DNA from: GCA-016699975 sp964420045
GTDB taxonomy: Bacteria; Patescibacteriota; Minisyncoccia; Moranbacterales; UBA1568
Direction: 5' to 3'
DNA length: 44,819 nucleotides
NCBI GenBank assembly: GCA_964420045.1
Contig: CAYQPQ010000008.1
Location: forward strand, 1 to 44,819
Part shown: in pieces, positions 32,506 through 38,763 of the stretch
Numbering within the stretch: the stretch's first letter is position 1
Layout: each line of letters opens with the position of its first letter
The notes under the pieces: model-generated
What the model was told of the DNA's origin: nothing
The model's database searches: none
Seen by the model: the letters and a program-made list of their open reading frames with translations, nothing else
Translations under genes and position numbers: made by a program

Positions 32506-33159
32506 CTATGACTTCAACAATTTCGAAAAGCGCAGGTATTCCGAAAGGCGCAGACCTCTCCAGCGACCGAGGAAGATATTGACCGGAATCGTGAGAAGTA
32601 TAATCCATGGCGACAGGAGGAGGATATTCGCAAGCATTTGGGATCGTGCGAGGAAATATCCGATGAGGGAGATGAAGAGTGTTTCTGTTGCGAGTATGAT
32701 GGCCGTCTTGTCGCCCTTTTCAATTTGCGTTGCGACAAATTTTTCGACGAGCGTGATCATGATAAGGAGCGGAAAGATGGAGACTGAGGCAAGTCCTGTG
32801 CGGTGGAGGTATCCGCCGGTAACGAGTATGCCGAGAATAACAAGAGCAACGATGGTGAGGGTGATGGCGACGCGCGGGAGGTACAAGAGGCGGAGTCTTC
32901 GGAGGAAGAGACGCGAGAACATACCGATCAGGATGATGCTTACGAAAATAGCGATGCCATACTTGAGTCCTCCCGGATCGAATGCGAGAAAGGCAAAGGT
33001 GACGATTGACGGCGTATAGATGCCGAACGCTTTGATGCCGACTACCTGCCGGAAAAAGGCAACGAGCGTGACGACAAGCGGGAACATGAGTATATATCGT
33101 ATCGTGTCGATTGGCACGCCTTGATCGACGAAATTGAGAAAGAGAGGGTGGATTGACAT
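32506..33159 (-). CDS. Seven-helix membrane protein (7TM_transglut-like)
   Basis: The start at ATG 33159 gives 217 residues. The open frame upstream to 33429 only translates a repeat (its 'IPAFAGVT' peptide is the read-through of the element at 33202-33326). Six or seven membrane helices are visible, beginning 'TIRYILMFPLVVTLVAFFRQVVGIKAFGIYTPSI'. This matches the 7TM domain usually fused to an inactive transglutaminase and found beside ATP-grasp 'glutamate ligase-like' genes. The transglutaminase part is absent here. It is the first gene of the ligase-protease operon and ties that system to the membrane. Role inferred. Confidence 0.75.
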   Translation of the reverse strand: MSIHPLFLNFVDQGVPIDTIRYILMFPLVVTLVAFFRQVVGIKAFGIYTPSIVTFAFLAFDPGGLKYGIAIFVSIILIGMFSRLFLRRLRLLYLPRVAITLTIVALVILGILVTGGYLHRTGLASVSIFPLLIMITLVEKFVATQIEKGDKTAIILATETLFISLIGYFLARSQMLANILLLSPWIILLTIPVNIFLGRWRGLRLSEYLRFSKLLKS

Positions 33160-33201
33160 ACATCCAGATTCAAAATTAAAAATGCAAGACGAAAAACTTT
33201 C

Positions 33202-33326
33202 TGTCACTCCCGCGAAGGCAGGAATCAAGGCTTCGTTTGCGCTACGCTTGATATGCTCCGAGTTTTGTTTATGGAATCGAAGTGCTTGTTGCTGGAACCT
33301 GGTTTCCGCCTTCTCGGGAATGACGA
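33202..33326. repeat. Inverted repeat of the 'TCATTCCCGCGAAGGCGGGAATC' type flanking a short spacer
   Basis: The left arm (33202-33227, TGTCACTCCCGCGAAGGCAG...) and the reverse complement of the right arm (about 33303-33326, GTCATTCCCGAGAAGGCGG...) match with a few differences. The arms bound an approximately 75-base spacer with no reading frame. It fills the gap between ruvC and the ligase-protease operon and is related to the arms at 15990-16043. Confidence 0.6.
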
Positions 33327-33340
33327 TAGGGCAGCGGGTT

Positions 33341-33844
33341 TTATTGTCTCGAATCTTTTTCGAGTATGTTTTGATACTTTCGACTGTTTGCGTGACAGAG
33401 GGCGAGAGCAAGGGCATCGGCGACGTCATCTGGCTTGGGAATTTCCGCGAGTTTCAGGATGCTTTTGATCATGATTTGCATTTGCTTTTTCTCGGCGCGT
33501 CCGTAGCCGGTGAGCGATTGCTTTACTTGGAGCGGCGTGTACTCAGATAGCCTAATGCCCAGGGTCTGAAGCGTCAAGAGTATGGCTCCGCGAGCTTGAC
33601 TCACTGCGATGACTGTTTTCTGATTCTTGAAAAAGAATATCTTTTCGACAGAGGCTTCTTCGGGAGAATATTGGGTGGAAATTTCTCGGAGGTCGCGCGC
33701 GATTTCGGCGATGCGCTCGGAGAGTGGGAGCGCCGGGCTTGTTGCAATGTGTCCGTAAGCGAGAGCGGTCAGTGTGCTACCATGTGCTTCGAGAACTCCC
33801 CAGCCAACAGTCGCTGTTCCGGGATCAATGCCAAGGATTCTCAT
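33341..33844 (-). CDS. ruvC: Holliday junction resolvase RuvC
   Basis: The start at ATG 33844 gives MRILGIDPGTATVGWGVLE, the RuvC N-terminus (167 residues). All four catalytic acids are present: D7, E67 ('ASVEKIFF'), D140 and D143 ('PDDVADALALALCH'). 'GRAEKKQMQ' is the conserved basic region. RuvC cuts Holliday junctions symmetrically together with RuvAB. It lies 56 bases after the yebC-type gene on the same strand, and ruvB is nearby at 35883-36911; ruvA is not in the window. Confidence 0.95.
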   Translation of the reverse strand: MRILGIDPGTATVGWGVLEAHGSTLTALAYGHIATSPALPLSERIAEIARDLREISTQYSPEEASVEKIFFFKNQKTVIAVSQARGAILLTLQTLGIRLSEYTPLQVKQSLTGYGRAEKKQMQIMIKSILKLAEIPKPDDVADALALALCHANSRKYQNILEKDSRQ

Positions 33845-33900
33845 GGGCGTGAATTTACAACGAACAACCAATAGGGATAAAACTATATGTATATTGTCCG

Positions 33901-34626
33901 TTACTGCGCGTTGTCGTATACGGCATCTACGTCGTCGTGATCATTGAGCTTCTCGAGGAGGGATTCGTATTGCAAATGGCTATCATCAGTGAGTGCAATT
34001 CGTTCCGTCGGACGGTGGACTATTGATGAAGAGGCGATAGTTCGATTCGTTCGTAGCAGGGCATTTTGCACGGACTGAAGATCGGAAATGGCGGTGTAGA
34101 TAAAGAGGATGCCTTCTTGCGAGTCGTATTCCGTGTCGAGCGCGCCTCCTTCTATGGCGTCGAGTTCGATAGCTTCATATGATTCGACAGGGGCTTCTAT
34201 GGCGATTTCACCGACTTCTTGAAAGAGAAACGACACTGAACCGGTCGGGACAAATTTTCCGCCATTTTTGGTAAGAACGCTTTTGATCTCGCTCACGGTT
34301 CGATTCCTGTTTTCGCTCGACGCCTTGATGATAAGGGCGACATTGCCGGGGCCGAACGCTTCGTAGAGGAGCTCATCTATTTGGACACCGTCTTTGCCGC
34401 CGCCCGCACCGCGCTGTATAGCGCGATCGATATTTTCCTTCGGCATGTTGTACTCGCGCGCTTTGTCGATCGCGAGGCGAAGTTTGAAATTCGTATCCGG
34501 ATTGCCGCCGCCTTCGCGTGCCGCAATGGTAATGGGTCTGGCGAGTTTAGTGAATACCTTCGCGCGCTTCGCATCATTAATGCCTTTCCGGTGTTTGATT
34601 CCCGCCCAGTGAGAGTGTCCCGACAT
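33901..34626 (-). CDS. YebC/PmpR/TACO1-family protein
   Basis: The start at ATG 34626 gives the family's standard beginning MSGHSHWAGIKHRKGIND and a length of 241 residues. The three-domain pattern is intact: 'DTNFKLRLAIDKAREYNMPKENIDRAIQRG', 'EAFGPGNVALIIKASSENRNRTVSEIKSVLTKNGG', and the C-terminal 'LEKLNDHDDVDAVYDNA'. Members act as transcription regulators or as translation factors that relieve ribosome stalling. It is next to ruvC, the common yebC-ruvC arrangement. Confidence 0.95.
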   Translation of the reverse strand: MSGHSHWAGIKHRKGINDAKRAKVFTKLARPITIAAREGGGNPDTNFKLRLAIDKAREYNMPKENIDRAIQRGAGGGKDGVQIDELLYEAFGPGNVALIIKASSENRNRTVSEIKSVLTKNGGKFVPTGSVSFLFQEVGEIAIEAPVESYEAIELDAIEGGALDTEYDSQEGILFIYTAISDLQSVQNALLRTNRTIASSSIVHRPTERIALTDDSHLQYESLLEKLNDHDDVDAVYDNAQ

Positions 34627-34863
34627 ATCGCCTTCCGTTAAAGAGAAGCTGTTTACTGGCGATAGTGTACCCGCTTCGGAGCATCTTTTCAAGGACAATG
34701 GGAACGAGAGAATAAAGAATCAGGAATCGAGAATAAAGAATGCAAGGGGGCTGAGGTGAAAAATGCAGGAGAGCTTAGTGGTCGAAATATCGTGAGCGTA
34801 CCTGTCACTCCTTCGCCAGTTTGTGGAGAAGTCGAGGAATATCGAAGTTGAGAATTGCTGCGA

Positions 34864-35478
34864 TCATTCTTTTTCGGGCGGCTTTTTCTTTGCTCCTCGG
34901 TGTTGGAAGTTCTCTTCCATGAACTCGATTTCTTCTTGGTGTGTGTCGCGAGCCATATCCATGATGGTGTCTTTGACAGCATAGGGATCGGGAATTTTGT
35001 GAAATTGGAACCGCTCCTGTTCGCCGGCGGACTGAATAAACACATCACCGTAATTCAGCATGGAGGGGAAGAAGCCTTTCACTTCGCTTGTTGTGTCCTG
35101 AACCCGGAAAAGGTAGAGCTCGCTCATGGAGCGGACAAAGAGTCCTTTCTGTTCGATGTTCACGATGCGCTTCGTGGTGATAATCCAGACGTCGAGGTAG
35201 TAGTCGATCCAGATGAGGAACGCAAAGAGCCACAGAAAAATCAGGAGCATGCTCTCGACAAAGGCGAAGAGTCTTCGGTCAATGGCGGCAAAGGCGTCCG
35301 GGTAGACAAAGAAAAAGAACACAAAAACGCCAAGTACGACCAAGAGTCCGAGTATGAAAGGGATAAACTGAACGAAGATATTGAACCAGTGACGATGGAT
35401 CACGTAGAGAATTTCCTCATCGCTGTCCTGCCCTTCGAAAGAACAAGAGCGGGTGAGTTCTTTGTTTGGCGTCATCAT
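34864..35478 (-). CDS. Bacterial PH-domain membrane protein
   Basis: This 204-residue protein has an N-terminal cytoplasmic stretch, two membrane helices ('FVQFIPFILGLLVVLGVFVFFFF' and 'ESMLLIFLWLFAFLIWIDYYL'), then a bPH2/YdbS-type PH domain ('DVWIITTKRIVNIEQKGLFVRSMSELYLFRVQDTTSEVKGFF' through 'GDVFIQSAGEQERFQFHKIP'). The C-terminal tail is Glu/Lys-rich. The function of these proteins is not settled. The 237-base gap to yebC holds only a duplicated 'GAGAATAAAGAAT' motif. Confidence 0.82.
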   Translation of the reverse strand: MMTPNKELTRSCSFEGQDSDEEILYVIHRHWFNIFVQFIPFILGLLVVLGVFVFFFFVYPDAFAAIDRRLFAFVESMLLIFLWLFAFLIWIDYYLDVWIITTKRIVNIEQKGLFVRSMSELYLFRVQDTTSEVKGFFPSMLNYGDVFIQSAGEQERFQFHKIPDPYAVKDTIMDMARDTHQEEIEFMEENFQHRGAKKKPPEKE

Positions 35479-35567
35479 ACAAATAGAAGGTGGAATGTGG
35501 AATATGGAAGGTGGAAGATAGGGAGCGGGAGGGAGGGGAAGTGGAGGATGAGAGATGTGAGAAGAAG

Positions 35568-35816
35568 TTAGAATGAGCTTCCGGCAGTGTCGGGGAGGGA
35601 AGGGAGAAACGAACTGATGCTGTCAAAAGGAACCGAGAGAAACAATGCAACATTGACGAAGAGGAGTATGGCGGTGCCGGCACAGAACACGAGGATGGTG
35701 AGACGGGCTATGCGCCGGTTGACTGAATAATTGGCCAAATGAAACACGATGAAAAAACTCGCAAACAGTATGCCAAGCATGAACAGCGCATAGAATGGTC
35801 CCACGAAGAATTTCAT
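35568..35816 (-). CDS. Small membrane protein with two helices
   Basis: This 82-residue protein has two hydrophobic segments ('YALFMLGILFASFFIVFHLA' and 'LTILVFCAGTAILLFVNVALFLSV') separated by a basic loop ('NYSVNRRIARL'), which predicts a hairpin with the loop in the cytoplasm. No family was recognised. It lies between ruvB and the PH-domain gene on the same strand. The 90-base spacer to the PH gene is purine-rich low-complexity sequence. Confidence 0.65.
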   Translation of the reverse strand: MKFFVGPFYALFMLGILFASFFIVFHLANYSVNRRIARLTILVFCAGTAILLFVNVALFLSVPFDSISSFLPSLPDTAGSSF

Positions 35817-35882
35817 GGTTGCATTATATCACGAAGTAAGTGGATTGGAGATAGAATATAGAAGATGGAATGTGAGATGTGA

Positions 35883-36911
35883 CTACAGAAGTTTCTGCAT
35901 GTGTCCATCGGGAAGTATTTTCCCGAGGTGAGTATAGGCTTCGGGGGTGGCGATGCGACCGCGGGGAGTGCGGGCGAGAAGACCAAGTTGGATGAGGAAG
36001 GGTTCATAGACATCTTCGATGGTTTCGCGTTCTTCGCTGGTTGCGGCGGCGATGGTCTGGACGCCGACGGGACCGCCTGCGAATTTGTCGATCATGGTGG
36101 AAAGAATGTGTCGGTCAGTCGGCTCGAGACCGAGGTGGTCTATCTCAAGGAGGGAGAGCGCCTCATGGGCAATGTCTTGGGTGATGATTTCGACGTCTCG
36201 TGTTTGCGCATAGTCGCGGACGCGTTTCAGGAGACGGTTGGCGACGCGGGGCGTGTGTCGGCTTGCTTGGGCGATGCGTTTGGCGCCCGAGGGATCGATG
36301 CCAATATTCAATATGCGACTTGATCGCGTGAGAATGCGGGCGATTTCTTCCTCGGTGTAGAATTCGAGGCGATGTACGGAACCGAAGCGGTTCCGGAGCG
36401 GATTGGAAATGGAACCAAGTCGCGTGGTGGCGCCGATTAGGGTGAATTTGGGCAGGTCGAGCTGGATCGTGCGTGCCGACGGACCTTTGCCGATGATGAT
36501 GTCGAGCTTGTAGTCTTCCATTGCCGGATAGAGTACTTCCTCAATAAGCTTGTTGAGGCGGTGGATTTCGTCGATGAAAAGAACATCGCCGTTCTCGAGA
36601 TTGGTGAGGATAGAGCCCAAGTCGCCGACGCGCTCGATGGCGGGGCCGCTCGTCACTTTCATGCCGACACCCATTTCTTTGGCGATGATGTGTGAGAGCG
36701 TCGTCTTGCCGAGACCTGCCGGTCCATAGAAAAGCACGTGCTCTACGGGGTCGCCGCGCTTTCGTGCCGCCTCGATGAAAATGCCGAGATTCCGTTTGAT
36801 TTTCTCTTGCCCGATATATTCGCCGAAGCCCTGCGGGCGGAGCGTCGTATCGAGTACCGGATCGTCGTCGGTGGCAGTTGAGGAAATGAGGGTCATAGGC
36901 GTTTGTTTCAC
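35883..36911 (-). CDS. ruvB: Holliday junction branch migration helicase RuvB
   Basis: This 342-residue AAA+ protein has 'TLRPQGFGEYIGQEKIKRNL', Walker A GPAGLGKTT (63-71), Walker B 'VLFIDEIHRL' (about 110), 'GATTRLGSISNPLRNRFG' (sensor and arginine finger region), and the winged-helix ending 'GLLARTPRGRIATPEAYTHLG'. RuvB rings pump DNA through the RuvA tetramer at Holliday junctions. An ATG five codons in (36896) is an alternative start. A TATACT hexamer about 25 bases upstream on the minus strand may be its -10. Confidence 0.96.
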   Translation of the reverse strand: MKQTPMTLISSTATDDDPVLDTTLRPQGFGEYIGQEKIKRNLGIFIEAARKRGDPVEHVLFYGPAGLGKTTLSHIIAKEMGVGMKVTSGPAIERVGDLGSILTNLENGDVLFIDEIHRLNKLIEEVLYPAMEDYKLDIIIGKGPSARTIQLDLPKFTLIGATTRLGSISNPLRNRFGSVHRLEFYTEEEIARILTRSSRILNIGIDPSGAKRIAQASRHTPRVANRLLKRVRDYAQTRDVEIITQDIAHEALSLLEIDHLGLEPTDRHILSTMIDKFAGGPVGVQTIAAATSEERETIEDVYEPFLIQLGLLARTPRGRIATPEAYTHLGKILPDGHMQKLL

Positions 36912-36927
36912 GCCAGTATACCACCAG

Positions 36928-36956
36928 TTGACAGAAAATAAAAGCTATGCTACCAT
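36928..36956 (+). promoter_or_regulatory. Sigma70-type promoter of the paralog operon
   Basis: TTGACA (36928-36933) and TACCAT (36951-36956) have a 17-base spacer ending TATGC, as in the promoter at 21589. It is divergent from ruvB and would produce a leader of about 330 bases before the ATG at 37289. Confidence 0.55.
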
Positions 36957-37054
36957 TTCCAGTCGCGCTGTTTTTGTTCGTTGACAACCGAAAAAGCCTA
37001 CGATGGGCTGTCAGGAGTTGTCAGTTACGCGTTGTTTGTTGAAAGTCACTTTCA

Positions 37055-37214
37055 TCCCTGCCCGTCTGTAGACAATTGGGGGCTTCTATCTTTTGTCCTC
37101 AATCTGGGAGCTTTTGCCAAGATCGGGTGGGAGGGTTTCGGCTCTCCCATTCCTCGACACCGCTCCTTCCCTCGGGGATTTATTTTCGAGGACTTGTCTA
37201 CAGGCTGGCGGGGA
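37055..37214. repeat. 160-base element with 21-base terminal inverted repeats in the leader
   Basis: TCCCTGCCCGTCTGTAGACA(A) at 37055-37075 matches the reverse complement of 37194-37214 at 18 of 21 positions, with CTGTAGACAA/TTGTCTACAG perfect. Inside are short hairpins (TGGGAG/CTCCCA near 37128-37150; CCTCG/CGAGG near 37170-37192). No gene is present. It occupies the middle of the 377-base gap between ruvB and 37289. It may be a MITE or a regulatory RNA structure. Confidence 0.5.
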
Positions 37215-37288
37215 TGTTTTTGTTTCCCGGCTAAATGATTTCATTGTTGAATGGTTGAATCGCAAGCCCTGCGGGGCGGAGGTGTGTG

Positions 37289-37837
37289 ATGAGTAGTAAG
37301 GAAATTCCAGTGTGGACATTGCTGCAAGGACAAGCTCTATTGAAAACATTCGGAGTCATTTCGAAATCTGGTAATGATACCGTGTGTATAGTGAGGAATG
37401 ACCCGAGGTTTTGCATTTTCCGTGTTCCTCACGAGAAGATGTTAGAACATTGCAATATTCTGGTTTTTGTTGGGCTTATTCCTCAAGGAGGGGTAAGTAA
37501 TAAGGTAATCCGCTTGGATCAGGAAGTCGCCTCTCACGTATATGTATATTCGCCTTCTGTAAAAGGCGGTATTTCAGCTAGAAAAGGATCTGCAGCGTTG
37601 TTGGTATCGAATGGTGCGCCATTTGATACGGCGGTGACTGCTTTCTCTTCTTCTGAGGAAAGGTTTATTCAAGGGAAACAGCTTGTGCAGGCTGTTTATC
37701 GGTCGGTACTTGCTTTTCCGAAAGGGGATGAGCGTGGAATAGTCATAACGTTTCGTGATCGAAGTCTTGAGCCGCAGTATCGATTCGTTCGGTCGCTTCC
37801 AAATGAATTGACTGTTTGCTCGGCGAGTAGCTACTAA
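37289..37837 (+). CDS. Unrecognised protein, paralog A
   Basis: ATG 37289 is preceded by GGAGG at 37278-37282 with ideal spacing. The 182-residue protein is soluble, with no signal peptide. It shares its framework with the protein at 38115-38678: 'WTLLQGQALL' near the N-terminus, 'VFVGLIPQGG' near residue 60, and a C-terminal 'LEPQYRFVRSLPNEL'. I know no family with this signature. Its stop (TAA) overlaps an ATG of a following frame. The operon has its own promoter and long leader. Function unknown. Confidence 0.75.
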   Translation: MSSKEIPVWTLLQGQALLKTFGVISKSGNDTVCIVRNDPRFCIFRVPHEKMLEHCNILVFVGLIPQGGVSNKVIRLDQEVASHVYVYSPSVKGGISARKGSAALLVSNGAPFDTAVTAFSSSEERFIQGKQLVQAVYRSVLAFPKGDERGIVITFRDRSLEPQYRFVRSLPNELTVCSASSY

Positions 37838-37860
37838 TGAGAAATCTGGAGGAAAGAAAC

Positions 37861-38091
37861 ATGGCATATTGTTTTCGATCTTTTGGAAATGGGAAGGAGA
37901 TGAGCGAATGCGCTCGAGCTTGGGAGATTGTGAAGGAGTCAGATGAGCACGCTCGAGGGCAGGGTTTTCTCTTCGACCGAAACATGGCGGGTCGCAAAGG
38001 GAAGGGCGGCAAGCAGAGAAGTCATAATGACCGCGGCATGCACATACGCAATCAGCGGTACACAGGTCGTCGAAAGATGATGAGGCAGTAG
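37861..38091 (+). CDS. Small basic protein between the two paralogs
   Basis: ATG 37861 has a strong binding site (GGAGG about nine bases upstream). An in-frame ATG at 37837 overlaps the preceding stop. The 76-residue product is rich in Arg, Lys, Gly and His, with 'NMAGRKGKGGKQRSHNDRG' and 'NQRYTGRRKMMRQ' at the end, suggesting nucleic-acid binding. I do not recognise it. Its place between two paralogs with the same spacing pattern suggests one transcript and perhaps one complex. Confidence 0.6.
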   Translation: MAYCFRSFGNGKEMSECARAWEIVKESDEHARGQGFLFDRNMAGRKGKGGKQRSHNDRGMHIRNQRYTGRRKMMRQ

Positions 38092-38114
38092 TTTCCAAAA
38101 ACCGGAGGTGAGAA

Positions 38115-38678
38115 ATGAGTGGGATTAAGAATACCCAAGCATGGACATTGTTTCATGGAGAAGATCTGATGGAACGAGAGGCTGTTGTTGATGGGGATCG
38201 TGCGCGATTCCTCATCGAGAATAGTGCTTGGTGGAATACCTGTAACTGTCCAAGAGTTATTGTCCCTCAAGGAGAGACACTTGCAGGTCTTCATCTTTTC
38301 CTCTTCACTGGGTTCGTCCCTCAATATGGCGCGGCAGCTAGCGTACGGCGGTTTGATCTCTCCAAATACTATTCTGATCCGGCTGAATCAGGACATGAGA
38401 GATTCCGCTGCGGAGAGCTCTTTACTAGGATTAACAGTCATGTAACTGCGACAAGCTTTCCATACGCTGCTGGGGGAGATTTAGAGTTCTCTCCTGACAT
38501 TAGCGGTACTGACTTTCGTAACTTTTTTTACCAAAGAGTTTTTCAAAAAGTCCCTCTCTGCGCGCTCGGAATTCCGAATGGTAATATACGGGTAACGATG
38601 TTAGTCTTTGACGAGCATCTTAATCCGGAATACCGAACGATTCGGAGTACCCCGGAAGGGCTGCTTATGGAAAGATAG
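38115..38678 (+). CDS. Unrecognised protein, paralog B
   Basis: ATG 38115 follows a GGAGGTG binding site. The 187-residue protein parallels paralog A: 'AWTLFHGEDLM', 'LFLFTGFVPQYG' and 'LNPEYRTIRSTPEGLL'. Identity is low but the motifs are in the same order and spacing, so the two are diverged homologs. It has no signal peptide or membrane helix and holds several aromatic residues and three cysteines. The function is unknown. The terminator at 38711-38737 ends the operon. Confidence 0.75.
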   Translation: MSGIKNTQAWTLFHGEDLMEREAVVDGDRARFLIENSAWWNTCNCPRVIVPQGETLAGLHLFLFTGFVPQYGAAASVRRFDLSKYYSDPAESGHERFRCGELFTRINSHVTATSFPYAAGGDLEFSPDISGTDFRNFFYQRVFQKVPLCALGIPNGNIRVTMLVFDEHLNPEYRTIRSTPEGLLMER

Positions 38679-38710
38679 CCACAAATAAAAGGATTATCTC
38701 TGAACTTTTA

Positions 38711-38737
38711 AAAAGCCGACGCAGTGCGCCGGCTTTT
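38711..38737. terminator. Bidirectional terminator
   Basis: AAAAGCCG.CGC and GCG.CGGCTTTT form a stem with one A-C mismatch and an AGT loop. The T-run is better on the minus strand, where it ends the PilB-like gene; it also closes the plus-strand paralog operon. Confidence 0.75.
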
Positions 38738-38763
38738 AACTTTCTCGAACTTTTGATTTGGGT

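Noticed and set aside
33160..33429. 90-residue N-terminal extension of the 7TM protein
   Set aside because: It overlaps ruvC and translates the repeat at 33202-33326.
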